Assembly: GCA_029465975.1 (NCBI GenBank)
Contig: CM055730.1
Location: forward strand, 5,472,801-5,536,800
Length of the DNA: 64,000 bases
Origin: Dallia pectoralis
Lineage: Eukaryota > Chordata > Actinopteri > Esociformes > Umbridae
Direction of reading: 5' to 3'
In this document: positions 47,403 to 52,605 of the stretch, piece after piece
Layout: each line of letters starts with the position of its first letter
How positions within the stretch are numbered: position 1 is the stretch's first letter
Made by a program: the position numbers and the translations under genes
The notes under the pieces: generated by a model
Told to the model about the DNA's origin: nothing
Database searches by the model: none
What the model saw: only the letters and a program-made list of their open reading frames with translations

Positions 47403-48578
47403 TGGTTACATTCACTCAAACCAAGAAGCAGGGAAGATGACACACAAATAACAGGCTTTTCTTGGCTGCACCAAATGATGTCTGCTTGAGCAACCATTGG
47501 CTCGGGGTTCTGTTAGACTTATTGCTTAGCAGTTTGTCAGTTTAGGTCTGTGAAATAATGTACTGGGACTGAACACATCACTAACTCAGAGCACTGAGAC
47601 ACAACAGAGCTCTCTCACGCACACACACACACACACTTCATCAGACACACTCTCACACATCATCGCAGCTCAACCTTGTCTGTTCATGCCGGCTTCCGGT
47701 TTACTGCGTCTGTAGTTCCTGCTTTCGCTGTCTGTAGCCCTGACATGTCCATAGTTGCTGTGTCTGTCATTCTGTCTGTCTGTTATTGTTTCTATCTGTC
47801 TGTTCCTCTCTTTCTCTTTCAGCCTGTCTGCCTGTCTGTTCCTCTGTAGTTTAGCCTGTCTGTTCCTCTCTCTGTATTTTAGCCTGTCTGTTCCTCTCTG
47901 TATTTTAGCCTGTCTTTTCCTCTCTCTGTATTTTAGACGGTCTACATCCCTGTCTGTTAATATTTCTCTGTATTTAAGCTTGACAGTCTTGACCTATTGT
48001 CTATCGGTCTGTCTGAGGTGTCTGTCTGAGGTGTCTGTCTGACGTGTTTGCACTGTGTGAATTTACTCGGGGGTGTTTAGAAGAGTTTCAGCAAATGCAT
48101 TTTTAAGCCTGAATAATGTGTGAGTGTTTTCCATTCCGCTGTTTTCTGTAGAGTATGGAGAACTGTTTTTATTAACCTCGGCTCGACCCAGCTGGATCAT
48201 GTATGGAACTTTGCAATTACTAATTCAGTACAGCCTAATTCTTGAGTGATGTTTTACCAATATGCTTTTAAAAAAGTTTTGTCTTTCACTTAGTTTTTGG
48301 ATGTTTTTGTGCAAATATGCCCTGACTCTAAATGACTATTTACCGTACTAATTTATTTGCTAGAAGATCAGGTGGACGTCATCCGACTGATGTAATGGAT
48401 TGACGGGCCGGTTCCTCTTTGTCCTCCAGGACCATTCGGACAATCCGCTCGGAGCTGCGGTGACCCTGGCCCATGAGCTGGGCCACAACTTCGGGATGAA
48501 CCACGACACCCCAGAGAGAGGCTGCGGTTGCCGGGTAACGTCGGACCGCGGGGGATGTATCATGACCCCCTCCACAGG
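4992..48578 (+). CDS. adam12: adam12-like metalloprotease/disintegrin, partial (9 internal exons, join)
   Basis: Joined exons: 4992-5065, 28231-28309, 34962-35038, 36183-36381, 39720-39785, 39979-40050, 41698-41867, 44209-44293, 48430-48578. All boundaries are AG/GT and all phases agree, giving 971 bases and about 323 residues without a stop. Order of features: prodomain, cysteine-switch Cys, RHRR furin-type site, start of the reprolysin (M12B) domain, and HExxHxxGxxH with a following Met-turn. ADAM12 is a membrane-anchored or secreted zinc protease with roles in cell fusion, adhesion and growth-factor shedding (known for the family). ADAM12 is preferred over ADAM19 or ADAM33 because GVYFQGTTIGMAPIMSMCTA and DHSDNPLGAAVTLAHELGHN are close to ADAM12 as I remember it. 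Signal peptide exons and all exons after the active site are outside the window. Teleosts can have two adam12 copies; which one this is cannot be told. Confidence 0.93.
5656..7235. mobile_element. long interspersed repeat typical of salmonid/pike genomes
   Basis: Recognised from recurring wording of a dispersed fish repeat: 'aggaaaaactccctgagagg', 'aaccaggcttggaggggtgg' and 'ggccagtcctctattggctg' near the left end; 'ctcattccataatagaggag' near 6492; 'agcatggatacatttttctg' near 7130; and 'gggaaaaagctgtccttgaa' near 7196. The order matches the element as I remember it, so this is one degenerate copy, probably interrupted around 6545-7020. There is no open coding region. Class is uncertain. The call rests on memory, not a search. 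Confidence 0.6.
6940..7021. mobile_element. hAT-type MITE end (partial)
   Basis: The AT-rich sequence with 'aataatcgtcagattagttg', ending 'gcagcccta', resembles the right end of widespread fish MITEs whose termini read TAGGGCTGCAAC. The left terminus was not found, so the copy is partial or decayed. It lies inside the interspersed repeat at 5656-7235. Confidence 0.45.
7568..7612. repeat. (GA)n microsatellite
   Basis: GA dinucleotide run with one C interruption. Confidence 0.9.
8453..8989. repeat. minisatellite, 45-bp unit, about 12 copies
   Basis: The unit contains 'agctgctcagcatggtgttg' and 'agaaatagagtgacagaggt'. Starts 8491 and 8536 give a period of 45. There are two unit variants, 'tagagtgaca' and 'tacagggaca', interspersed along the array. 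Confidence 0.95.
9537..9772. repeat. minisatellite, 27-bp unit with TTAGGG word, about 9 copies
   Basis: Unit 'gggcttagggttggaataag' plus 'gggataa'; starts 9537 and 9564. A PLIPTLSPY-repeat open frame on the minus strand is a by-product, because 27 is divisible by three. Confidence 0.95.
9850..10816. repeat. minisatellite, 44-bp unit, about 22 copies
   Basis: The unit contains 'ctagggtctctccctggtca' and 'ctgcacatatagaacctccc', then AATG or AGTG. Starts 9857 and 9901. Copies are almost identical apart from the A/G position, one 1-base deletion near 10395 and scattered single changes. This points to recent amplification. Confidence 0.96.
10887..10914. repeat. (GT)n microsatellite
   Basis: Perfect GT run of about 14 dinucleotides. 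Confidence 0.92.
11070..11232. repeat. (CA)n-rich microsatellite
   Basis: About 160 bases of CA repeats with interspersed CG and AA interruptions. Confidence 0.93.
11585..11619. repeat. (TG)n microsatellite with fish 'tatcctagtggggacc' motif downstream
   Basis: The TG run is followed at about 11640 by 'tactatcctagtggggaccg', a phrase often seen next to CA/TG runs in fish genomes (from memory). It may be part of a short dispersed element. Confidence 0.75.
12601..13500. repeat. purine minisatellite, about 32-bp unit (27-37), about 28 copies
   Basis: The unit carries 'gaggagagaactgagaggag' plus 'gggagaggaggt'; neighbouring 'aactg' words at 13219 and 13251 are 32 apart. Unit length varies. A block starting about 12716 is repeated about 310 bases downstream (rare 'gagcggaggg' at 12731 and 13041), a higher-order duplication. 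Degenerate gaggtgagg repeats continue to about 13660. Confidence 0.95.
14455..14521. repeat. opposed (CA)n and (GT)n microsatellites
   Basis: A CA run (14455-14471) is followed after about 25 bases by a GT run (about 14495-14519), so the two arms are complementary and could pair. Confidence 0.85.
14735..15035. repeat. pyrimidine-rich low-complexity tract
   Basis: About 300 bases mainly C and T on the + strand (tctcttc, ctccctt words) without a fixed period. The open frame across it is Leu/Ser-rich and not a gene. Confidence 0.7.
15514..16220. repeat. minisatellite, 21-bp unit, about 34 copies
   Basis: The unit is 'cctataaacacataaatcat' plus C. Because 21 is divisible by three and the unit lacks stops in several frames, long frames such as HINHPYK repeats (+) and FIGMIYV repeats (-) appear. 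They change only with the repeat and are not called as genes. Confidence 0.96.
16893..16998. repeat. minisatellite, 15-bp CT-rich unit, about 7 copies
   Basis: Unit 'ggcttctctctctct', with some 13-base copies. Confidence 0.9.
17208..17330. repeat. 48-bp tandem repeat, about 2.6 copies
   Basis: 'cagataccacaggacaccat' recurs at 17208, 17256 and 17304. Single-base differences among copies suggest an older or short duplication. Confidence 0.88.
17627..17862. repeat. minisatellite, 33-bp unit, about 7 copies
   Basis: The unit contains 'cacgatcacgtctctccctt' and 'cactcagttgtgt'; starts 17651 and 17684. The length is divisible by three, giving spurious open frames. Confidence 0.93.
18941..18990. 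repeat. 21-bp tandem repeat, about 2.4 copies
   Basis: 'gacatcataagcaataaaga' plus T, twice, then a partial copy. Confidence 0.85.
20448..20508. repeat. (CA)n-rich microsatellite
   Basis: Interrupted CA run with G and T changes. Confidence 0.85.
21427..24900. repeat. large minisatellite, 52-bp unit, about 67 copies (3.5 kb)
   Basis: The unit has two related halves: 'cctgttataaccacatagca' plus 'ccatacagga' (30 bases), then 'cctgttataacactatacaa' plus AG (22 bases). The palindrome GTTATAAC occurs in both halves. Copies differ mainly at AGCACC/AGCCCC and at GGACC/GGTCC/GAACC. A rare variant (TATAAAAAG with ACCGCATAG) occurs at about 22041 and again at 22561, exactly 520 bases or ten units apart, which shows block duplication. 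One copy near 24122 has a 4-base insertion. Confidence 0.97.
26230..26561. repeat. minisatellite, 16-bp unit, about 21 copies
   Basis: Unit 'gagttgtaacagtcct' with a C/T variant (agtcct or agttct). Confidence 0.96.
26980..27080. repeat. GT-rich low-complexity tract
   Basis: Interrupted GT repeats with C and GG changes; no fixed longer period. Confidence 0.8.
27556..27595. repeat. 9-bp tandem repeat
   Basis: 'atgctatat' repeated about four times. Confidence 0.85.
27740..27829. repeat. (CA)n microsatellite
   Basis: About 90 bases of CA repeats with two short interruptions. Confidence 0.93.
28231..28309 (+). CDS. adam12: adam12 exon 2 of window: prodomain segment
   Basis: The acceptor is TTATCCAG ending at 28230 and the donor is GTATGT at 28310. 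After the split His codon it reads GLFASHYTEQHFLEDG, then SVVVDSDNLT, and ends in phase 0. The pattern G-L-x-A-S-x-x-T-E-x-H-x-x-x-D-G is the conserved ADAM prodomain segment. NLT at the end is a possible N-glycosylation sequon. The 79-base length and the 1+78 phase fit the neighbouring exons. Confidence 0.92.
29568..29643. repeat. 11-bp tandem repeat, about 7 copies
   Basis: Unit 'acagagggcaa', perfect copies. Confidence 0.93.
30473..30943. repeat. minisatellite, 24-bp unit, about 20 copies
   Basis: Unit 'ggctgttctaacagagaaga' plus GAGA, TAGA or TAAA; starts 30621 and 30645. Divisible by three, so a Ser-Val-Arg-Thr-Ala repeat frame arises on the minus strand. Confidence 0.96.
31633..31902. 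repeat. minisatellite, 36-bp unit, about 7.5 copies
   Basis: The unit contains 'ccactgctgaccgggaccac' and 'tgtcagtaggtactca'. Confidence 0.95.
32029..32404. repeat. minisatellite, 13-bp unit, about 29 copies
   Basis: Unit 'ccactcttgtgta' with G/A variant (tgtgta or tatgta). Three copies make 39 bases, so all + frames stay open; spurious frames result. Confidence 0.96.
32820..33163. repeat. minisatellite, 58-bp unit, about 6 copies
   Basis: The unit contains 'aaaggtctggacagagaaga', 'gttaacgggtggatagagaa' and 'gggttaaacctcacagta'. Few substitutions between copies. Confidence 0.95.
33395..33682. repeat. minisatellite, 20-bp unit, about 14 copies
   Basis: Unit 'gagggagtgagtggttaact' with variants gagaga and gggtaact. 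Confidence 0.95.
34162..34829. repeat. minisatellite, 32-bp unit, about 19 copies plus degenerate tail
   Basis: Unit 'ggttatgatactgaaggtta' plus 'tggttagattgt', with an A/G variant (gattgt or ggttgt). The last copies (34770-34829) are diverged. It ends about 130 bases before exon 34962. Confidence 0.95.
34962..35038 (+). CDS. adam12: adam12 exon 3 of window: prodomain segment with HxYYHG-type motif
   Basis: The acceptor is TTTTCAG ending at 34961. It reads VNCYYHGKVQGRLHSDVSLS then ACSGL, and ends with AG of an Arg codon. The CYYHG and SxCSGLR motifs are hallmarks of ADAM prodomains. The donor GTGTGT at 35039 is the first step of a (GT)n run (35039-35062), so the 5' splice site is embedded in a microsatellite. 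Sliding the donor along the run would change frame; only 35038 keeps phase with exon 36183. Confidence 0.92.
35039..35062. repeat. (GT)n run overlapping the 5' splice site of exon 34962-35038
   Basis: Perfect GT run of 12 dinucleotides starting at the donor GT itself. Length change here would alter intron bases +3 to +6. Confidence 0.85.
35063..36182. other. adam12 intron 3 of window, non-repeat part
   Basis: No exon seen. The stretch around 35400-35510 (aaccttgta, agaaccctttcggg) resembles the dispersed 'agaaccc' repeat also seen near 2530-2680. Otherwise AT-rich intron. Confidence 0.6.
36183..36381 (+). CDS. adam12: adam12 exon 4 of window: prodomain end with cysteine switch
   Basis: The acceptor is TATTCCAG ending at 36182 and the donor is GTAAGA at 36382. 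It completes the split Arg codon and adds 66 codons, beginning GFISLENESFILEP and ending VFSTR in phase 0. The Cys codon at 36298-36300 in GTCGH is placed like the cysteine-switch residue that keeps ADAM zymogens inactive (family knowledge). Four sequons are visible: NES, NLT, NMS and NQS. The stretch between switch and furin site is Ser/Asn/Gln-rich and poorly conserved compared with mammals. Confidence 0.9.
36545..36775. repeat. minisatellite, 44-bp unit, about 5 copies
   Basis: The unit contains 'gtagaacctttgttggtttc' and 'aggtaatcctcgttttggtt', then CCAG; starts 36546 and 36590. Each unit has two CAG|GTA words preceded by T-rich sequence; nine are intact and one copy has CAGGGA. Confidence 0.95.
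37640..37857. repeat. minisatellite, 38-bp unit, about 5.5 copies
   Basis: The unit contains 'ctgtcacctccaggttgggt' and 'ggtgtaaaggagacaaag'. Followed by gagagaccagagacagag-type purine sequence to about 37935. Confidence 0.93.
38316..38422. repeat. 31-bp tandem repeat, about 3.4 copies
   Basis: The unit contains 'aagggaaggtagataaggca' and 'gggctatatcc'. Confidence 0.92.
38532..38562. repeat. (CA)n microsatellite
   Basis: Perfect CA run of about 15 dinucleotides. Confidence 0.92.
39048..39410 (-). mobile_element. solo LTR, 363 bp, with 5-bp target duplication
   Basis: On the + strand it reads TGTCAC...GTGACA. It is flanked by perfect CCTAT direct repeats at 39043-39047 and 39411-39415. Read on the minus strand it has a TATA-like 'gtatttaag' (about 39299-39307) followed by AATAAA (about 39119-39124), the order expected for U3-R. 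It has the same size and architecture as the element at 1464-1829 but is clearly diverged from it. No internal domain is present. The open frame inside is a by-product. Confidence 0.85.
39720..39785 (+). CDS. adam12: adam12 exon 5 of window: furin site and start of catalytic domain
   Basis: The acceptor CCCACAG ends at 39719 after a long pyrimidine tract; the donor is GTGAGC at 39786. Its 22 codons begin HRRQAQRTTQYVEL and end IIVADNRE. The last Arg of the preceding exon plus HRR makes R-H-R-R, a furin-type cleavage site, so the activation site is assembled across the splice junction. YVELxIVADNRE is the conserved first strand of the reprolysin fold. The exon is in phase at both ends. Confidence 0.94.
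39979..40050 (+). CDS. adam12: adam12 exon 6 of window: metalloprotease domain helix
   Basis: The acceptor is TTCCTCAG ending at 39978 and the donor is GTAGCG at 40051. Its 24 codons run from FQKQGKD through VKQRLAEIANYVDK. This matches the ADAM12/ADAM19 helix with the IANYVDK ending. The preceding intron is only 193 bases, the shortest in the window and the only one without a tandem array. Both ends are phase 0. Confidence 0.95.
40051..40536. other. adam12 intron 6, proximal non-repetitive part
   Basis: No exon. 40150-40440 is non-repetitive with several homeodomain-like ATTA words (cataattaac, gaattatgaac, gatgaattatg) in otherwise GC-moderate sequence. A conserved regulatory element is possible but unproven. 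Confidence 0.4.
40537..41449. repeat. pyrimidine minisatellite, 37-bp unit, about 25 copies
   Basis: Unit 'ctctaccctctccctccatc' plus 'ttccttccctccacccc', with 35- and 36-base variants. The + strand is almost purine-free over 0.9 kb inside the intron before exon 41698. The 300- to 400-residue Pro/Ser/Leu frames across it in all three + frames are artefacts. Confidence 0.96.
41698..41867 (+). CDS. adam12: adam12 exon 7 of window: metalloprotease core
   Basis: The acceptor is CTCTCAG ending at 41697 and the donor is GTAGCT at 41868. It has 56 codons plus AG of a split Ser codon. It begins FYRALNIRVALVGLEVWSDQ and continues through HEFLDWRKLKLLP to HDNAQLV. FYRxLNIRxxLVGxEVW and HDNAQL are signature stretches of the ADAM12/19 catalytic domain. 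The upstream intron is dominated by a pyrimidine array; the downstream intron is almost entirely the 20-bp array. Confidence 0.96.
41908..44168. repeat. large minisatellite, 20-bp unit, about 113 copies (2.26 kb)
   Basis: Unit TATTAGGGCTGTATGTTGTC, extremely uniform. The main variant is 'gtata' for 'gtcta'; a few short insertions occur (about 42133, 42466, 42865, 43082). It fills intron 41868-44208 except for about 40 bases at each end. No open frame of note. Confidence 0.98.
44209..44293 (+). CDS. adam12: adam12 exon 8 of window: metalloprotease segment
   Basis: The acceptor CTCCACAG ends at 44208. One base completes Ser, then 28 codons: GVYFQGTTIGMAPIMSMCTA followed by EQSGGIVM. This is nearly identical to ADAM12 as I know it. 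The donor is ATG|GTGAGT at 44294. The last ten exon bases (44284-44293) together with the first 31 intron bases form the 41-bp unit repeated downstream, so the true donor is the first of twenty identical GTGAGT sites. Phase with exon 48430 fixes the true boundary at 44293. Confidence 0.96.
44294..45079 (+). repeat. minisatellite, 41-bp unit containing the exon-8 splice donor, about 19 copies
   Basis: The unit runs from GTGAGTGTACATGTATCTGG through 'tctgattaact' to CATCGTCATG; the last ten bases equal the last ten bases of exon 44209-44293. GTGAGT occurs at 44294 and every 41 bases to 44827, then at 44865, 44883, 44924, 44965, 45006 and 45047: twenty sites, the first being the true donor. Copies are essentially identical (one T to G change in the second). 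Two short copies lie at 44865-44923. Confidence 0.98.
45114..45138. repeat. (GT)n microsatellite, left of MITE
   Basis: GT run ending directly at the TAGGGCT terminus of the MITE. Confidence 0.88.
45139..45237. mobile_element. 99-bp MITE, hAT-like termini, inserted in GT repeat
   Basis: It starts TAGGGCT and ends AGCCCTA, perfect 7-base terminal inverted repeats. The inside is AT-rich with 'cgataatatcgcaatatt' and resembles fish MITEs of the 'agggctgaacgattaatt' type. Both flanks are GTGTGTGT, consistent with, but not proof of, an 8-base target duplication, because the site is a microsatellite. Confidence 0.72.
45238..45264. repeat. (GT)n microsatellite, right of MITE
   Basis: GT run continuing directly after the MITE. 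Confidence 0.88.
45930..45991. repeat. (CA)n microsatellite
   Basis: CA run of about 60 bases with a TC and a CC interruption. Confidence 0.93.
47008..47080. mobile_element. fragment of fish non-LTR element 3' region
   Basis: 'cagaatcagaaacaggttta' followed by 'ttgccaag' and 'acacatacaaggaatttg' matches a phrase common in fish LINE-derived repeats as I remember it. Only a short fragment; family not assigned. Confidence 0.5.
47188..47232. repeat. 10-bp tandem repeat
   Basis: 'atctcactgg' repeated four to five times, the last copy changed. Confidence 0.85.
47370..47400. repeat. (CA)n microsatellite
   Basis: Perfect CA run of about 15 dinucleotides. Confidence 0.92.
47755..48050. repeat. CT/TG-rich tract with about 28-bp minisatellite
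   Basis: 'gttcctctctctgtatttta' plus 'gcctgtct' recurs about four times within 47815-47940, flanked by 'tctgtctgt' runs; at the end 'aggtgtctgtctg' is duplicated. Confidence 0.82.
48430..48578 (+). CDS. adam12: adam12 exon 9 of window: zinc-binding active site
   Basis: The acceptor is CCTCCAG ending at 48429 and the donor is GTGAGT at 48579. It has 49 codons plus GG of a split Gly codon. It begins DHSDNPLGAAVTLA, followed at 48472-48504 by HELGHNFGMNH, the HExxHxxGxxH helix with three zinc-binding His and the catalytic Glu. It then reads DTPERGCGC and GGCIMTPSTG; CIM carries the Met-turn methionine. All catalytic residues are intact, so an active protease is expected. The next exon (family start YPFPMVF) was not found up to 64000. 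Confidence 0.97.
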
Positions 48579-49064
48579 GTGAGTGGTGACCCCCCTCCAC
48601 CCCCCACACAACACAAGCGTTATGAAGCATTGACAGCTCACTACGATCGCGTCCGAAACGCTACGGTATCGGAAAACACGGCACCGCCTGACGACCCGGC
48701 TTTCTAATTTATCGTGGGCCATCGCTGCCCCGGGGCCTCGTATACATCACCATTCCCCGGGTCGTTACGTCCGAACGAGGCCCGTTTGGTCACGGCTCTA
48801 CAAACAACGTCTCCCTGGACGGTCTGTTTGAATTAGCCGTCACTGCGGAACCCTCATTAACCTCGCGCGCCGGTTGACTTGTTCCTGAGTCGGCACTAGA
48901 ACGTCACTCACAGAGACCAGATCGTGTGCACACATGTGTGCTGGTGCAGCCTGGTTCGTGGTTAATGTATTATGTGCCAAATGTTGTGCAAACGCATTGC
49001 ATTGAACCATAGGGTTTATGTGAGAACCACCATCTGTTCTGAGGGCCTGTGGCAATATGTGAGT

Positions 49065-49290
49065 CATTATGTGTGTTTGTGTCAGTGTGTGTAGGTATTT
49101 GTGTGTGTGTATAGGGCCCTGTGTGTCTATCTGTATGTTTGCGTGCCTCTGTGTGTGTTTATGTGTGTGTGTGTGTGTATATCTCTGTGTTGCTATCTGT
49201 TTGTTTGTGTGTCTTTGTGGTGGTTTGTATGTGTGTGTGTGTGTGTGTGTGTATAGGTCCCAGTGTGCGTGCCTGCAAACCGTGTGTGTG
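49065..49290. repeat. GT-rich low-complexity tract
   Basis: Interrupted GT repeats; the Cys/Val open frames across it are artefacts. Confidence 0.88.
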
Positions 49291-50049
49291 TAGCATTTTA
49301 TCCACAATTTTTATGAAAGAAATCAACTAATGTCCTGCCTTTACTGGAAAACGTGGTGAGAAGTCCGGGATTTATTCCCTGACATGTTCAAATGCTTTTG
49401 TTGGCTTAATGGTCAATGTTCGGCCGTTCAGAGTTAGGCAAATTAGTTGCCCGTTCTACATGAAAAATAAAACCACCCTAGTCTAAGATCTCCTAACCCC
49501 TGGCTCGGCAGCTCTCACAAACAAATGAGAAGGTCAGAAGGTGAGCCAGAACAATATGTCCTTTGTTAGGTTCCTCGATAGACTAGTGCACGGGTCTTGG
49601 GTCTTCTGACCCGGGCAGAGGTAGCAACCACCCAGTGGACTGGAGTTGGGGAACCCTCCACTCTTTGTTTTTGTATGTAACACTTCCAGACTAGGTCAGC
49701 AGGAATTGATGGTGTTTTCCACACTGGCAAGGGAATCTGCGCTCTGTTTCACAACTTTTGACCGAAGTGACGAAGGCCCAAGTGCGTAGCAGTGCCCTGA
49801 AAAGGGGAATTTAAGTGCATTTTAGGAGACAGACAAAATGTTCTGTGTCAGATGTTCGGTTCCAGCCAACCCGTGGCTCGCCGGGAGAACAGGCTGGAGT
49901 GTTTGAGTTGGATTGGGTCCATTAAAAACGGGGTAACACTATTCCTGATTATCCTCCCATTAAAATGCAAAGCAGCAAGCCGTGAAGGAAAGCTTTAATA
50001 TATTTCAGGGCAACTTCTGTCAAACACAGCCCTTCAAATGGCCAGCGCA

Positions 50050-50232
50050 GGGAGGAAGATGAGGATATAGGAGTGAAGAGAGAGATGGGGAAGGGTGGGA
50101 GAGAGGAGAGGGAGATGAGGATATAGGAGTGAAGAGAGAGATGGAAATGGGGGGCGAGAGAGAGGGGAGGAAGATGAGGATATAGGAGTGAAGAGAGAGA
50201 TGGAGATGAGGGGGTGAGAGAGAGGGGAGGGG
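50050..50232. repeat. purine minisatellite, 56- to 59-bp unit, about 3.3 copies
   Basis: 'gatgaggatataggagtgaa' starts at 50058, 50114 and 50173; the rest of each unit is gagagagatgg-type purine sequence. Confidence 0.92.
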
Positions 50233-50269
50233 GGAAATGAAAGGCTGCTGTTTTATTGGAATCCTTCTC

Positions 50270-50662
50270 ACACACTCTCTCTCTCTCTCTCTCTCTTCTA
50301 TTTCTCCACTCTCTCTACTCTCTCTCTCAAACTCTCTCTCTCCTTACTTCTCTCTACCTCTCTCTCTCTCTCTCTCTCTCTACCTCTCTCTCTAACTCTC
50401 TCTCTACCTCTCTCTCTCTCTCTCCTTACTTCTCTCTACCTCTCTCTCTCTCTCTCTTCTATTTCTCCACTCTCTCTACTCTCTCTCTACCTCTCTCTCT
50501 CCTTACTTCTCTCTACCTCTCTCTCTCTACCTCTCTCTCTCTACCTCTCTCTCTAACTCTCTCTCTCTACCTCTCTAACTCTCTCTCTCTACCTCTCCTT
50601 ACTTCTCTCTACCTCTCTCTCTACCTCTCTCTCTCTACCTCTCTCTCTCTACCTCTCTCTCA
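50270..50662. repeat. (CT)n-rich tract, about 390 bases
   Basis: Long CT microsatellite broken by 'acctctct', 'aactctct' and 'ccttacttctct' words. Leu/Ser frames are artefacts. Directly preceded by a purine array, so strand composition flips at about 50265. Confidence 0.93.
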
Positions 50663-50795
50663 TTGTTATTTACAGTAATGCTGTTCTCTCTTTTTAAACA
50701 TGCAACATTAATATTTAGGGGGGGGGGTTGTTGGAGCAGCTTGTGATAAATACTTAATCAACCCTGAATACCTTCTATTATGCAGTGCTATACTG

Positions 50796-50930
50796 GGAGA
50801 AGGAGAGAGGGTGGGATGAAGAAACACAGAGAGAGGGATGAAGAAACGGAGAGAGAGAGACAGAGAGAGAGGAAAGGAGAGTGAGAGATGAAGAGACAGA
50901 GAGAGAGGAAAGGAGAGAGATAGATATGTG
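50796..50930. repeat. (GA)n-rich tract
   Basis: Interrupted GA repeats with 'gatgaag' words. Confidence 0.88.
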
Positions 50931-51867
50931 TAGCTGGAGCTTCATGTTTATTTATCTATTTCAGTTTTAAAATGGAAAATAGATTTTTTATAAATTGACA
51001 CTAAAATAAATGAACGACCAATACTATAAATTTCAATAGAAATCAACTAAGTGAAGTCTTCTAACTAGAGTTGTCAGTCCAGCACAGAGCTTCAGCCCCG
51101 CACCCCCAGAACAACAGACTAGCTCCACCCCTCCCGGACACAACAAACCCAGATCTGCAGGAACCACGGGACATCAGACAGAGCTAGAAACAGGCTGTGA
51201 GAGCAGCCGCAGGCCACGCCCACGGCAACCATATCATTCGCATTCCAATTGCTACTGTGTGCTCGCATTTGATAGGCAAGGCGCCATGGTAACAGCCATT
51301 CTGAGAACTCGTCCATCCAGCCATCCTCACATTCCAGTGATCCAAATAGAGTGACACATGTGATACCTTATAAAGGGAAACACGTGTTTGTGTATTTGTG
51401 AGGCTCAAGGGAAAAATAAGAAAGAAATACTTTACTTTGTAATTATTATATTTCTGAATTCTCAAGGTATTAGGGTTGTCCAGAAACCAAGACTTCCTGA
51501 AATAAATGTTTTGTGCTACAGGAAGCTACAGGGGCATAGTTCATAAGGAAATAATTGTTCCATCAACCAAATGTAAATGAAGGCACTTAAGGCAAAATGG
51601 CTAATTAACAAGGAGGCCACATTAAGAAATCAAGATTTCTTCCTCATTTATCTTCAGTTGTTTGAATTAGGAGAGTGTTCCCATTCTGAAAGAAAGATAA
51701 GTCCTGTTCTGGCCCAAGGAAATGCACTGGTCTATTGAAACTTTAATACTAGAAAACCAACCAACACTGTTATCCGCCTTGGAGATCAACAGCTACTGGG
51801 AAGAAGCACCCCCCCCCTTACCAATCCCATGTCTGTCTGGTCCTTCTATTTACAGTATTGCTGGACA

Positions 51868-52075
51868 GTCCCTTCACAGTCACTGATCCTTCACAGTAAA
51901 AGCCTACACAGTCGCTCACTTCAGAGTTTTTCTGGGCCTTCACAGTTAGAGCCTACACAGTCAGACTATACACACTCTCTCTGGGATTTCACAGTTAGAG
52001 CCTACACAGTCAGACTATACACACTCTCTCTCTAGGCTTTCACAGTTTGAGCCTACACAGTTTGTCCCTTCACAA
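51868..52075. repeat. degenerate tandem repeat, about 46-bp unit
   Basis: 'ttcacagttagagcctacac' and 'agtcagactatacacactct' recur two to four times with divergence, so this array is older than its neighbours. Confidence 0.82.
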
Positions 52076-52605
52076 TCTCTCAGAGCCTTTAAAGTGAAAG
52101 CCGTCATAGTCTCTAAGATCCTTCCCTGTCAGATCCTCCACAGTCGGTTCCGTACCTGGAATGTTTAATCACTACAGAACACACCGTTTTTACCCGAAGC
52201 ATTTCTCCTTGAGCAAAGGCTGTGTAAACGTCAGACATAATATTTATTTTTGATAAATGTTCGTACTTGGTTATTCAAAAGAGATGCATGGAGCTACAAA
52301 CACAGATCCAGCGTGGATGTCAGAAATTCTGTCAGTGTCGGTAAACACTGTAAAACGTACCCTTAAATCAGAATACGACATCTGCAGGGTTCCACTGGAG
52401 AACCCGTAGAACTCAAATCAAACCTCAACATTTCAAACTGGCTGTCCACAATCGTGATCTATAGATGAATTACGTGAGAAACCGCCACAGCAATATGAAA
52501 ACCAGATCATTCATAACCACATGGTGGAAGTCAAAGACTGGAAAATCCTATGACCCTGAAACTCTGTGATAAGCTGGTGGTGTCCGTAAATAAGATCACC
52601 ACTTC

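Larger units (their letters stand above)
45265..48429. other. adam12 intron 8 of window, non-array part
   Basis: No exon found between the donor array/MITE and the acceptor at 48429. It contains CA runs (45930-45991, 47370-47400, 47622-47638), a short 10-bp repeat, a CT/TG-rich minisatellite and one LINE-like tail, listed separately. 46160-47000 is AT-rich sequence with nothing recognised. Confidence 0.7.

Noticed and set aside
4992..48578. Assignment to ADAM19 or ADAM33 instead of ADAM12
   Set aside because: The exon 44209 and 48430 peptides (QGTTIGMAPIMSMCTA, HSDNPLGAAVTLAHELGHNF) fit ADAM12; ADAM19 differs at many of these positions as I remember it. A tree would settle it.
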